Positions 48,601 through 58,273 of a stretch of 64,000 nt of DNA are shown here, piece by piece; within the stretch, counting starts at the first letter, position 1; each line of letters opens with the position of its first letter. Source of the DNA: an uncultured Gilliamella sp. (GTDB lineage Bacteria; Pseudomonadota; Gammaproteobacteria; Enterobacterales; Orbaceae); contig CAMLPV010000005.1 in NCBI GenBank assembly GCA_946482005.1, positions 62,001 to 126,000 on the forward strand, given 5' to 3'. The position numbers and the translations under genes were made by a program. The notes below the pieces were generated by a model. The model ran no database searches and had not been told where the DNA came from. It was given only the letters and a program-made list of their open reading frames with translations.

Positions 48601-49152
48601 ATGACTCAAGCATTGATGATTATTGATGTACAAAATGATTATTTCCCCAATGGCAAATACCCATTAAACAATACCGAACAGACATTGCAATGTACCTTAA
48701 AGCTCCAAAATTATTTCCGACAACAGCAATTACCGATTATTTATATCCAACATGTTAACCAAGATGCTAATGCTCTCTTTTTTGTTAAGAACAGTGCGGG
48801 TTGTCAGTTACATCCCAAATTGCTTCCTGTTGAGCAACATAATGAATTTGTAATTGAAAAGGCTTATCCAAATAGTTTTTATCAAACACAATTACAACAA
48901 AGGTTACAACAAGAAAGGATAACACAATTAGTGATTTGTGGCATGATGAGTCATATGTGTGTTGATTCTACTACCCGCTGTGCCTGCGAACTTAATTATC
49001 AACCAATTCTTATCCATGATGCTTGCACCACGCGGGATCTTGATTTTAATGGCAATATTATCCCATCACAACTGGTTCATAATAGTTTTATGTCAGCATT
49101 GATGCGGTTTGCGACAGTGATGAGTTTTGAATCATTTATTGAAACAATTTAA
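48601..49152 (+). CDS. Isochorismatase-family cysteine hydrolase
   Basis: 183 residues from ATG 48601 (AAAGGAG upstream); the frame open to 48535 lacks a ribosome site. Catalytic triad of the family: Asp9 (MIIDVQNDYF), Lys87 (FVIEKAYPNSF), Cys120 (GMMSHMCVDSTTR), with the cis-peptide before Cys region conserved. Family members hydrolyse nicotinamide, N-carbamoyl compounds, peroxyureidoacrylate and others; this resembles YcaC/RutB-like stand-alone hydrolases. The divergent Lrp-like gene may sense its substrate. Confidence 0.87.
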   Translation: MTQALMIIDVQNDYFPNGKYPLNNTEQTLQCTLKLQNYFRQQQLPIIYIQHVNQDANALFFVKNSAGCQLHPKLLPVEQHNEFVIEKAYPNSFYQTQLQQRLQQERITQLVICGMMSHMCVDSTTRCACELNYQPILIHDACTTRDLDFNGNIIPSQLVHNSFMSALMRFATVMSFESFIETI

Positions 49153-49281
49153 CATGTTTGAGCACTTTTCTTAACCTTTGAAGATGAATAAAAATCCTCA
49201 TTTTTTGACAGAAGTAGCTATTCGTGATAATCCTAATTAAAAGGAATTTAATTATAAACAACTTAGTAATTAGGATTTTAT

Positions 49282-50442
49282 ATGCATCATGTTGATAGTT
49301 ACGTTTTTGACTTGCTCTTTATGATAATATTTTTTTATGGCATTTATGGGTATTCGTTCATATTTGTTTTTGTACCGATGCATTGGATTATTAAAGCAAT
49401 TTTCACAGTTCCAGTGATTATTTGGTTAACTTTCTGCTTAATGTCTATTGATTCTACTATCATTATTATTTTTTTATTTTCGTTAACCGGTGCTGTTTTT
49501 CCAATAATACTGCGACTATGTCAATCACAAGTGAAAAAATCTTATGGTATAAAACGTAAATTTGCTTATACATTCAGTTATGTATTATTACCATTATTTT
49601 GTACTTTCTTTTGGCCTGCCTATATAATAGCACCTGTAGTTATCAAATATGTAGAAAGTAGACCAAGTAGTGAATGTAGGGAAAATGGACGTTTAGTTGA
49701 ATTGTCTAAAGATACCATGTTGCGTATTTATCCTAATTCGACATATTCACCATTTTGGATTAGAAAATTAGTTGATTCTACTCTTGTAAATACTTCTGAA
49801 AAAAAATTTTGTGAACATTTTTCTCATGCTCAAGCCTATCAAATTGACGAAATCAGTGAAATTAGAATTAATTCAGGAAATTTATGCATTCATCCAACAT
49901 CTAAAGCAATAATGGCTTATTGCAGTAATATAAAAAATGAACTTTTAAAATTGGATAGATTAGATATCGAATTTGTGAAAAAAAATAAAGATGAAGTTAG
50001 TGGTATTCGACTTGAATCATTTCAAAAAAGATTAGAAGATGTAAAGGAGATGAAGAGAAGTAGAAATTCAAAAGATTGGAGTTATGGAGATTGGCTTGAG
50101 ACAAAACAATTCAACAATGGCATAGAATTACATAGATTTTATAAACATGAAAACACACTAATCATTCCTCAAGTAGATTGGTTGCCACCGCAAACAGAAG
50201 CTTTAGAAATTAATTGCTATCGTAAAAGTGTTTTAAGGTGTACTTATAATTATGAGTATAATCAAGATTGGAATGTATCAGTTTTCTATATATTCAATAT
50301 TGGCGACAGTATCGAAAATGAAAATGACGATGATGATAATATGCCAATTTATGATCAAGCTTTCATTAATATGAATTTAGAAGGCGCACAAAAAGCTCAT
50401 CAAATAGTTGAAGATTTTATTGAAGGTCTGAGTGTGAAATGA
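49282..50442 (+). CDS. Membrane protein of unknown function with large soluble C-terminal domain
   Basis: 386 residues. Four hydrophobic segments in the first 120 residues (LLFMIIFFYGIYGYSFIFVF, IFTVPVIIWLTFC, IIIIFLFSLTGAVFPIIL, YVLLPLFCTFFWPAYIIA), then about 260 soluble, charged residues ending in an acidic Asp/Glu cluster (ENENDDDDNMPIYDQ). I recognise no family. Monocistronic. Confidence 0.7.
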   Translation: MHHVDSYVFDLLFMIIFFYGIYGYSFIFVFVPMHWIIKAIFTVPVIIWLTFCLMSIDSTIIIIFLFSLTGAVFPIILRLCQSQVKKSYGIKRKFAYTFSYVLLPLFCTFFWPAYIIAPVVIKYVESRPSSECRENGRLVELSKDTMLRIYPNSTYSPFWIRKLVDSTLVNTSEKKFCEHFSHAQAYQIDEISEIRINSGNLCIHPTSKAIMAYCSNIKNELLKLDRLDIEFVKKNKDEVSGIRLESFQKRLEDVKEMKRSRNSKDWSYGDWLETKQFNNGIELHRFYKHENTLIIPQVDWLPPQTEALEINCYRKSVLRCTYNYEYNQDWNVSVFYIFNIGDSIENENDDDDNMPIYDQAFINMNLEGAQKAHQIVEDFIEGLSVK

Positions 50443-50497
50443 ATTAATATTATAATTTTTAAGTCATCATTAATATGGAAAATGGTAATAAGTAAAA

Positions 50498-50616
50498 TTG
50501 AACGGAGCGCGGTTATAAATTATAGAAAATTTGGTATATCGGAACGAGTATTGATACTTAAATATTCAATCAAATCCTCTTAAAAAGAGAATTATATTAG
50601 CGTTCGAATATTTTAG
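50498..50616 (+). pseudogene. Decayed 5' duplicate of the MDR oxidoreductase gene
   Basis: About 119 bases resemble the first 119 bases of the gene at 51595, including the TTGAA start, TATAGAAAATTTGG and the following AACGAGTATTGA/CTTGAATGTTTA-like stretches, but with stops (for example TATAAATTATAG). The duplicate ends abruptly at about 50616. Confidence 0.6.
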
Positions 50617-50738
50617 GTATCAAATCATAGCTTTGCTTCTATGCCGATTATTGCTATCTAATAGCTCCGTTTGCTTCGCTAGCCTGTTGTGCAGGTCATA
50701 GAGAAGTAGGATGATGGAAATATTTTGCGAGGAAATGC

Positions 50739-51329
50739 ATGAAAGAAAGAGAAATAAGAGCAGTATTTGATGAAGAAACAATAACAGTTTATCAAGCATA
50801 CAGAAAAGAGATAGCTTTATCAGCAATAAAAGCTCAAACATTTGTGCCACCATTTAAAATAGAGAGAATGACATGGATTAAACCTTCTTTTCTTTGGATG
50901 ATGTATCGATCAGGATGGGCACAAAAAGAGGGACAAGAGCATATTTTAGCTATTAAATTAAAACGTGAAGGTTTTGAATGGGCTTTAAAGCGGGCATGTT
51001 TATCCACTTTCAACGATTCTGTTTATCGCGATTATACAATTTGGCAAGAACAATTAAGCCAGACTCCTGTGCGTGTACAATGGGATCCAGAAAAAAATAT
51101 TCGACTTGAAAACTTGGATTTCAAATCTATACAAATTGGTTTAAAAAATGAAGCGGTTAAAAAGTATGTTGAAGATTGGATTATTCAAATTGACGACATT
51201 ACTGACTATGCAAAGACAATTCATCAATTTATTCTCAATAATCAAATAGAAAAAGCAAGCGAAATGCTGCCTATTGAAAAAGTTTATCCTTTACCCGATT
51301 CAATAAAGCGTATAATAAATGCTGATTGA
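50739..51329 (+). CDS. DUF4291 family protein
   Basis: 196 residues. The family's conserved core is complete: FDEETITVYQAYRKEIA, FKIERMTWIKPSFLWMMYRSG, WAQKEGQEHILAIKLKREGFEWAL and VRVQWDPEKNIRLENLDFKSIQIGL. No enzymatic residue set is established to my knowledge. It stands between the decayed MDR duplicate and the intact MDR gene, so it or its neighbours may have been moved in by a local duplication. Confidence 0.9.
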   Translation: MKEREIRAVFDEETITVYQAYRKEIALSAIKAQTFVPPFKIERMTWIKPSFLWMMYRSGWAQKEGQEHILAIKLKREGFEWALKRACLSTFNDSVYRDYTIWQEQLSQTPVRVQWDPEKNIRLENLDFKSIQIGLKNEAVKKYVEDWIIQIDDITDYAKTIHQFILNNQIEKASEMLPIEKVYPLPDSIKRIINAD

Positions 51330-51594
51330 AACTAATCAGTTTTCTACTTATTGGATTTTTTGAAGATTGAAATTATGCCATTTTTAATGGTAAGGAATAG
51401 TTATCATATATTTTAAGTTTGGCTTATATAGGAGTTTGTTGGTAATTAATGAATATTAAGTTAACTAATAAAATGTGCATTTTATTTAAATCAAATTTGA
51501 AAAAGTCATTTTTTTGTCATTAAAATCAGCAAAATAAAATGACCAAATGATAAAAACTTCAATGAAAAACGACCTTGAATAGGGATATAGATAA

Positions 51595-52536
51595 TTGAAT
51601 CGAGCATTATTTTATAGAAAATTTGGACGACCAGAACAAGTATTGACGCTTGAATGTTTAAATAAATTAACTATAAAAGAGAACTGTATTAGAGTTCAAA
51701 TGTTATATGCACCCATTAATGCTTCCGATCTTATTCCAATTACTGGCGCTTATCAGCATCGTATCACTCTGCCACAAATTGCGGGTTATGAAGGGATAGG
51801 TAAAGTCATTCAAGCGCCAAAATCTTACCAGCAACTTATTGGCAAACGAGTTTTACCGTTAAGAGGTGAGGGTACTTGGCAATCTTTGGTTGATTCACCA
51901 GCCGAGTATGCTATTCCCGTTCCCGATTATATTGAAGATAAGATTGCAGCACGAGCATATATTAACCCTGTTGCAGCATGGCTGATGATTAAACAGTTTT
52001 CACCCAAAGGAAAGCATATTCTTGTTACAGCGGCAGGTAGTGATTGTGCAAAATTACTATGCAAATTGGCAATAAAATTTGCAGCTTTATCTGTTACAGT
52101 TATCTGTCGTTCTGATAATCATGCGCAATATTATAATAAATATGCAATCAAACATATAAAGCAAGATGATAAGCAAACTATCGAATATTTTGCTAGACAA
52201 GCTGATATTGTTTTTGACGCTGTTGGTGGCAAGCTTGCGGAAACAATTTTGGATCATATGCCTGATTCAAGTGAATTTGTCTCTTATGGTCTGCTTTCTG
52301 GTACTTTTTTTCAACCTAAAAAGCGATTATCTAAAGTTCATTGGTTTCATATTCGCCACTATTTAAAGCAAATAAGTCAACATCAATGGCTAAAGATGTT
52401 TGATGATATATGGCCCATACTAGATACAAATGATTTAAATGTAGCAAATTTATTTGCATTTAATGATTGGCAAGCGGCGATAAAAACTTATCGACAACCC
52501 TTTAGAAACAATAAACCATTATTAGCATTTGATTAA
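51595..52536 (+). CDS. Zinc-independent MDR oxidoreductase, enoyl reductase/quinone oxidoreductase-like
   Basis: 313 residues from a TTG start. GroES-like domain about 1-125 (YAPINASDLIPITGAY, LPQIAGYEGIG) and Rossmann domain about 135-260 (HILVTAAGSDCAKLLCKLAI, DIVFDAVGGKL). No structural-zinc Cys. Resembles trans-2-enoyl-CoA reductase/MECR and quinone oxidoreductases; substrate unknown. A broken copy of its first 40 codons lies 1.1 kb upstream. Confidence 0.82.
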   Translation: MNRALFYRKFGRPEQVLTLECLNKLTIKENCIRVQMLYAPINASDLIPITGAYQHRITLPQIAGYEGIGKVIQAPKSYQQLIGKRVLPLRGEGTWQSLVDSPAEYAIPVPDYIEDKIAARAYINPVAAWLMIKQFSPKGKHILVTAAGSDCAKLLCKLAIKFAALSVTVICRSDNHAQYYNKYAIKHIKQDDKQTIEYFARQADIVFDAVGGKLAETILDHMPDSSEFVSYGLLSGTFFQPKKRLSKVHWFHIRHYLKQISQHQWLKMFDDIWPILDTNDLNVANLFAFNDWQAAIKTYRQPFRNNKPLLAFD

Positions 52537-52802
52537 ACCATTGATGTTTTAATATTTATTAGTTAAGAGTATTTAAATATTTATGCTATTTACCCAAGTC
52601 GCAAATTATTACCACTTAGGAATCGATGTTTAATTGATTTTTTAATTATTGAATTAAAAAGTTTACAATGGTAAAAAATAATAAATAAAATATTTACTTA
52701 ATATAGGTAAGTAGATATTATTGGTTCAGTTTTATAGTTTCAATTACTATAAAATGCACTAAATTTGATTTAATTTAAAATAGTTGTAATAAGGAATATA
52801 AA

Positions 52803-53678
52803 ATGGGTTTATTTTCTCGTTTTTTTGGTAAAAAAACAGAAGCAAAACAGATGGATAGTTCGATTGTTCCAAATCCTGATATTGATAGTGCCGCTAGCTT
52901 AAGTATTGTGTTTAAAGGTGAACTTAATATTGATAATGATAAATTAATAACCAAACTTAAATCGATTGATCCGACTATAAAGGATATCCGATATGAAATA
53001 CCGTATGGACAACTTGAAGCGGGCATCTGTATTTTAGTGAGTTGGGGAAAACATATTATTAGAATAATTGGTCTCAATGCGCCTTATCCTAAAGATGTAT
53101 TAGAATTATGTGTTGCTCCAGCTAGTTATAGTCAGGAAATAAAACAACAAGTTTATGAAAGTGATAGTCATTTGTTATTATATTATGTCGGCTATGACCA
53201 AGATGTATTAGAGCAGTACTTAGCTTTAACACGTTTAGCGGCATGCTTTGAACAATTTAATGCATTAGCGGTAATTAATGAGAGTGCACATACTTCATTG
53301 CCAGTTAGCGCTATTCATGGAATGGTTACGGAAAAAGATGGTTTAACCACTTTAGGGCAATGTTTACCTATATTGTTTTGTGGTTTTGTAAAATATGAAA
53401 TAGAAAATACTAAAGGGATTTGGATGCGTACTTATGGCGCGCATATATTTGGTTTACCTAATTTTGCTGCATTAGCCAATAGTTATGAGGAAAGTGGCTA
53501 TTATTTTGATATGTTTAATAATATTTTAAATTATTTACGCCAAAGTCAAGCGACAATGAAACCTGGTGATACGATGGAGATGGGTGATAATCGTATGATG
53601 TCACTGCGAGCCCCACAAGATGACGAATATTTCTTAAAAGATGAAGGTGATCTTCTAGTCATTGAAATTAATAACTAA
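52803..53678 (+). CDS. DUF4261 domain-containing protein
   Basis: 291 residues. Begins with a short amphipathic stretch (MGLFSRFFGKKTEAKQ) of the type that may bind membranes, then a mixed alpha/beta domain; the C-terminal third (IWMRTYGAHIFGLPNFAALA onward) looks like DUF4261. Related proteins occur in toxin-immunity neighbourhoods, but no toxin gene is adjacent. Convergent with doxX. Confidence 0.7.
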   Translation: MGLFSRFFGKKTEAKQMDSSIVPNPDIDSAASLSIVFKGELNIDNDKLITKLKSIDPTIKDIRYEIPYGQLEAGICILVSWGKHIIRIIGLNAPYPKDVLELCVAPASYSQEIKQQVYESDSHLLLYYVGYDQDVLEQYLALTRLAACFEQFNALAVINESAHTSLPVSAIHGMVTEKDGLTTLGQCLPILFCGFVKYEIENTKGIWMRTYGAHIFGLPNFAALANSYEESGYYFDMFNNILNYLRQSQATMKPGDTMEMGDNRMMSLRAPQDDEYFLKDEGDLLVIEINN

Positions 53679-53711
53679 TTTTCATATTATCAAGTAGTTA
53701 TAATATCAAAG

Positions 53712-53755
53712 TTTTAGGAAAGGTAATTCATCGTTTGCTTTTACCTTCCCTAAAA
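53712..53755. terminator. Bidirectional terminator between DUF4261 and doxX
   Basis: TTTTAGGAAAGGTAA and TTACCTTCCCTAAAA partners with one mismatch, A/T-rich flanks on both sides. Confidence 0.7.
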
Positions 53756-53764
53756 TTTAACCTA

Positions 53765-54181
53765 TTAATGATCTAATGAGTGTTGATACTTTTTGTCTGA
53801 TAAAACAGAAAATCGACCGGTATCTAAGAGAGCAAGACTAAATGCGGTTAAAGACATAAATGCTGGATACTCCCAACCCCCCCCCGGATTAGTAAATGAC
53901 CAACCATTAGCCCAATGTACAATGGTTATTATTGCTAGTTGAAAGAAAGCAATTAATGCAACCGCACGGGTTAAAATACCTAATAATAACAGTGCACCAC
54001 CGCCAATTTCAAAAGTGATAACAATATAAGAAAAGAAACCAGGAAAACCAAGAGTATGAAAATACTCAGCAGTTCCTTCAGGGGTTAAAACAAGTAATTT
54101 GGTAAAACCATGGGCCAAAAACATCATACCTAAAGCAATACGTAATACAAATGAAGCTACATCAGTTTGATATTCTTTCAT
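53765..54181 (-). CDS. DoxX-family membrane protein
   Basis: 138 residues, four hydrophobic helices. DoxX family features: RIALGMMFLAHGFTKLL, TFEIGGGALLLLGILTRAVAL and FQLAIITIVHWANGW. Such proteins are thought to work in membrane redox or thiosulfate/quinone reactions. A homopolymer of nine G (coding strand; 53877-53885) encodes the Gly-Gly-Gly in NPGGGWEYP; length changes would shift the frame. Confidence 0.88.
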   Translation of the reverse strand: MKEYQTDVASFVLRIALGMMFLAHGFTKLLVLTPEGTAEYFHTLGFPGFFSYIVITFEIGGGALLLLGILTRAVALIAFFQLAIITIVHWANGWSFTNPGGGWEYPAFMSLTAFSLALLDTGRFSVLSDKKYQHSLDH

Positions 54182-54385
54182 ATTGTGTTTCCTATATTAT
54201 GTTAGCAAAATACTAATTATAAAAAAATCATATAGATCTATTACAAAAGCTATTACTTATTTGAAACATAGGATATTGCGTGTGCGATTGTCTCACAATT
54301 AGCAATTAATAGTAAAGTAACATAAAATTAACTTCAGTTTTATAACGATATTTATTTACTAAATGGTACAGCTAATTGAAGATAG

Positions 54386-54428
54386 GTTAAAAAATAGCAG
54401 TACGACATTGAATTGTCGCACTGTTATT
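54386..54428 (-). terminator. Terminator of the UPF0261/TIM-barrel operon
   Basis: AATAACAGTGCGACA and TGTCGTACTGCTATT (minus strand) pair around ATTCAA, followed by TTTTTT. Confidence 0.8.
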
Positions 54429-54434
54429 GCTTAC

Positions 54435-55268
54435 TTATTGTTGGTGTTTGATAGATTTAAATTTTTCTGTCGTTTGTTTAAGAGCAGTTTCGGTTGGCAA
54501 ACGTTCCATTGAACTTGCACCATAGAAACCATTACAATCAGGACAATTTTGTAAAATATATTCTGCGTCTTCTGGTGTTGAAATAGGTCCGCCATGGCAA
54601 AGTATAATAATATCTGGACGAATCGCTTTAGCTGCTTTGGCCCATTGATTGATTAAAGGAACACAATCTGTAAGTTTCAAAGCAGTTTGAGCGCCAATGC
54701 TACCGCCAGTGGTTAAGCCCATATGTGGAACTAAAATATCCGCACCTGCTTTGGTCATGTCAATAGCATCTTGTTCACTAAATACATATGGTGTCGTTAG
54801 CAGATCTTTTTCATGTGCTTTGCGAATCATCTCAACTTCTAACGCATAGCCCATACCCGTTTCTTCAAGATTAGCTCTAAAATTACCATCAATTAAACCG
54901 ACAGTAGGGAAGTTTTGTACGCCAGCAAATCCGGTAGCTTTAATTTGATCTAAGAACTGCTCAAATTGGCAGAAAGGGTCGGTGCCATTGACGCCAGCTA
55001 ACACAGGAGTATGTTTTACAACCGGTAATACTTCTTTTGCCATATCCATAACAATTTCATTGGCATTGCCATAAGCTAATAAGCCTGCAAGTGATCCACG
55101 ACCCGCCATACGATAGCGACCAGAATTGTAAATTACAATCAGATCAATACCACCAGCTTCTTCACATTTCGCCGATAATCCTGTACCAGCTCCTCCACCG
55201 ATGATTGGTTGACCTTTAGCAATCATATCATGGAATTTTTTTAATAATTGAGCACGTTTACTACTCAT
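54435..55268 (-). CDS. TIM-barrel protein of the phosphoenolpyruvate hydrolase-like family (Tm-1 C-terminal type)
   Basis: 277 residues from the ATG at 55268, which has GGAG 6 bases upstream; the ATG at 55280 is within that ribosome site. Motifs: [52 protein letters not shown] and [12 protein letters not shown]. This is the domain fused to an ATP-binding domain in the plant Tm-1 protein; here the two are separate, adjacent genes. Function unknown; PEP hydrolase annotation is by family name only. Confidence 0.85.
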   Translation of the reverse strand: MSSKRAQLLKKFHDMIAKGQPIIGGGAGTGLSAKCEEAGGIDLIVIYNSGRYRMAGRGSLAGLLAYGNANEIVMDMAKEVLPVVKHTPVLAGVNGTDPFCQFEQFLDQIKATGFAGVQNFPTVGLIDGNFRANLEETGMGYALEVEMIRKAHEKDLLTTPYVFSEQDAIDMTKAGADILVPHMGLTTGGSIGAQTALKLTDCVPLINQWAKAAKAIRPDIIILCHGGPISTPEDAEYILQNCPDCNGFYGASSMERLPTETALKQTTEKFKSIKHQQ

Positions 55269-55284
55269 AATTTTCTCCATTACT

Positions 55285-56496
55285 TTATTTAATTATATTT
55301 TTAAATTCGTTAATAACTAAATTACAAAATTCTGGTGAATTAATATGATGCGAAGTTTTTATTAATCGTCGTTTTTCAGTTTGAATAAAGACTTTTTCAA
55401 ACTCATCTATGAAAGCTTGATCTGCTTGTGGTGACCTAAAAGGCCCATTTTCAATATCAAGTGCAGAAAATCCACCTTCAGGAATAATAAAAACTACTTC
55501 ACCTTGACATTTATTTAGTTTAGTAGCGATCCAATTTGCCATGATTTTATTTTCTTCTGGCGTGGTTCGCATTAAAGTAACTTGTGGATTATGAGGATAA
55601 AACAGACGATCTCGATATTTTTCTGGAATAGTATCTGGACTACCGAAATTAACCATATCAAGGGCGCCACATGATCCAATATATGGAACTTGACTTCTTG
55701 CGATGGCTTCAAATCGGTCATCGTCACAAGCAAGTACTCCATCAAACAGATGATCACAAACTTCCGTTGTAGTAATATCAAGTACACCTTTTAAGAGATG
55801 GCTATCAGCTAATTTTTCCATTGCTTTACCGCCACTACCCGTTGCATGAAAAACTAAACAATCATATTTATCATTTAATTTTGCTGAAAGTGATTGAACA
55901 CACGGAGTAGTAACACCGAACATGGTTAATCCAATTGCTGGTTTATCTTCGACTTGTTCTTGGGTTTTAAATAACACTGAACCTGCAATAGCATTAGCTG
56001 CATTGGAGAGTACTTTTCTTGATATAACATTTACACCAGCAATATCGGTAACGGAATAGAGCATCGCAATATCGCTTGCACCGATATATCCTGATATATC
56101 ACCTGAAGCCATGGTTGAAACCATCAACTTTGGTACGCCAATAGGCAGTGCTTGCATAGCTGGAGTGATTAATGCGGTACCACCCGAGCCACCTAAACCG
56201 AGAATAGCGTCAACATCATTTTGCGCTATTAAAAATTGTTTAAATGCATTAGCCATTGCAACGATAGCCGTTCCTCTATCGGTGGCAAAAACAGCTTTTT
56301 CACCCTCGGGATGATATTTAGCAACAGTGCTGGCGCTAATATCAGCAATGTGATTAAAAGAATGTGGTTGTTTAGTAGAGATATCAACTATTTTACTGTT
56401 AAGATTTTGTCGATTCAGTAAATGTTTGATAAAAACAACTTCCTCTCCTTTTGTGTCTAGTGTAGCGACCAAGTAAATCAATTTATGCGATACCAT
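55285..56496 (-). CDS. UPF0261/Tm-1-like ATP-binding domain protein
   Basis: 403 residues. Family motifs: [62 protein letters not shown] and [17 protein letters not shown]0261 proteins occur in bacteria next to a TIM-barrel gene, as here (16 bases apart), and form the N-terminal half of plant Tm-1. Divergent from a TetR regulator with a 179-base gap that probably holds the operator. Confidence 0.9.
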   Translation of the reverse strand: MVSHKLIYLVATLDTKGEEVVFIKHLLNRQNLNSKIVDISTKQPHSFNHIADISASTVAKYHPEGEKAVFATDRGTAIVAMANAFKQFLIAQNDVDAILGLGGSGGTALITPAMQALPIGVPKLMVSTMASGDISGYIGASDIAMLYSVTDIAGVNVISRKVLSNAANAIAGSVLFKTQEQVEDKPAIGLTMFGVTTPCVQSLSAKLNDKYDCLVFHATGSGGKAMEKLADSHLLKGVLDITTTEVCDHLFDGVLACDDDRFEAIARSQVPYIGSCGALDMVNFGSPDTIPEKYRDRLFYPHNPQVTLMRTTPEENKIMANWIATKLNKCQGEVVFIIPEGGFSALDIENGPFRSPQADQAFIDEFEKVFIQTEKRRLIKTSHHINSPEFCNLVINEFKNIIK

Positions 56497-56675
56497 TCAT
56501 TTTTCCTTAACAGATAAAATAGAACTAATACTCTAATTTAAATTGTAAACAACTACATTGTTAATTATATGCTAAAAATGAGATTTAAGTCTCATTATTT
56601 TTAAGTTTTTTTAAAAATTTAGTTATTTTCATAAAAGATGTATAATATACAGACATTTATATAAAAAATAACACT

Positions 56676-57332
56676 ATGAATATAAATAATTCATCAAGCG
56701 TGAAAAAGTACACTGGTGCAAAAAAACGCACTTATGATAAGCTAATTAATGTTGCTATCGAGGCTTTAGAACACGGTAAAGATATATCCATTACTCAATT
56801 ATCAGACATATGTGGTATTTCCAGAGCAACAGCTTATCGTTACTTTCCAACCAAAAGTGATTTGATATCAGCAGTGGTGGAACAATCTCTTGGCCCTATA
56901 TTTTTCTGGACATCCGATAAAGAAAAAGTTGAAGATCGAATAAATGACTTTTTAGTATTTGCGTTTCCGCAAATGTTAAAACATGAAGGAGTATTACGTG
57001 CGGCACTAAGACTTTCATTGCAACAATGGGCGATGGAACGCTCAAAAATTGTCGAACAATCACAAAAACTTGTTCGTGGTAATCGTAAAGAGATTCTGTC
57101 TAGATTATTACAGCCACTCAAGCAGCAATTACCTGAAGAGATCTATAATAATGTTATATACTCAATCTCGATTATATATGGTTCTGAAATTTTTATGGTA
57201 TTGAAAGATATTTGGAACTTAGAAAACCAGCAAGTCATCACACTGGTGCAATGGATAGCTAAAGCTATCATTAACCAAGCCAAAGAAGATGCCCAAATGG
57301 AACTTACCGATGAGATACTCAAAATTGGTTAA
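56676..57332 (+). CDS. TetR/AcrR-family transcriptional regulator
   Basis: 218 residues. N-terminal HTH: TQLSDICGISRATAYRYFPTKSDLI (given in parts: TQLSDICGISRAT, AYRYFPTKSDLI). C-terminal ligand domain about 80-215. Divergent from the UPF0261 operon, and 101 bases upstream of an SDR/acyl-CoA ligase pair on its own strand; either could be the target. Divergent placement favours the UPF0261 pair. Confidence 0.9.
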   Translation: MNINNSSSVKKYTGAKKRTYDKLINVAIEALEHGKDISITQLSDICGISRATAYRYFPTKSDLISAVVEQSLGPIFFWTSDKEKVEDRINDFLVFAFPQMLKHEGVLRAALRLSLQQWAMERSKIVEQSQKLVRGNRKEILSRLLQPLKQQLPEEIYNNVIYSISIIYGSEIFMVLKDIWNLENQQVITLVQWIAKAIINQAKEDAQMELTDEILKIG

Positions 57333-57433
57333 TTGCGAACAAAACATACAACACCATCGATTAAGCTTAATATGTTGTTTTTTTTGATAACTGTTTTAAA
57401 CTAGTAGAATATTTAGTTTTAATCGAACAATAA

Positions 57434-58273
57434 ATGGCTGTCTTAACTAATTTCCTTAATAAAATTCTTTTTCCGATAATTAAACCAGATTTTCAAAAAC
57501 TCGAAGAACAGTTATCTAAAAAAACGATTATTATTACTGGAGCAAGCTATGGAATAGGTGAATCACTTTGCAAACTCATCGCTAACATTGATTGCCATCT
57601 TATTTTAGTCGCCAGAACAAAAGAGAAATTAGAAGAGATCCAAATATCTTTATCTAGCCAAAAAGCAACCATTCAACTCTATGCAGCTGATCTGCGTGAT
57701 GTTAACCAATTAGATAACTTTTTAAATTTTATTCAATCCTATCACATTGATATTTTTGTTAATAATGCCGGGATATCGATTTGTCGATCAATTATGCAAT
57801 CGCTTGATCGTCGGCATGATTTTGCGAGAACGATCAAATTAAACTATTTGGCACCAGTGAGCTTATGCTTAGCATTGATACCTAAATTGGCACAATCACA
57901 CGGACAAATTATAAATGTTTCGGCGATTAATGTTTTGTTAGCTCCAACCGTAAATTGGGCGGCTTATCAAGCGTCAAAAACAGCGTTTGATCAGTGGTTA
58001 CAATGTGCAACGCCAGAACTTAGAAATCAAAATATCCATGTCTCAACAGCCTATTTACCGTTAGTTAAAACGCGTATGATTTTGCCAACAAAGGCTTATC
58101 AAAATTTTCCAGCATTAACACCAGTTCAAGCCGCAACCATCATCTGTCGTTTACTACAAACTAAAAAACGCCAGTATAAACCATGGTGGATAATTATAGG
58201 ACAAATAACATCAGTGTTGTTTTCTGGAATCTGGCTTAAATTAACTACATACTATATAAAGCATAAGAAATGA
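57434..58273 (+). CDS. Short-chain dehydrogenase/reductase
   Basis: 279 residues. Cofactor motif TGASYGIGESL, then NNAGIS and active-site Ser/Tyr/Lys (INVSAINVL, YQASKTAFDQW). Arg in LVARTKEKL suggests NADPH. Near the C terminus a hydrophobic helix (WWIIIGQITSVLFSGIWL) could anchor it to the membrane. Ends with a 4-base ATGA overlap with an AMP-dependent ligase, so both act in one pathway, probably on a fatty-acyl substrate. Confidence 0.88.
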   Translation: MAVLTNFLNKILFPIIKPDFQKLEEQLSKKTIIITGASYGIGESLCKLIANIDCHLILVARTKEKLEEIQISLSSQKATIQLYAADLRDVNQLDNFLNFIQSYHIDIFVNNAGISICRSIMQSLDRRHDFARTIKLNYLAPVSLCLALIPKLAQSHGQIINVSAINVLLAPTVNWAAYQASKTAFDQWLQCATPELRNQNIHVSTAYLPLVKTRMILPTKAYQNFPALTPVQAATIICRLLQTKKRQYKPWWIIIGQITSVLFSGIWLKLTTYYIKHKK

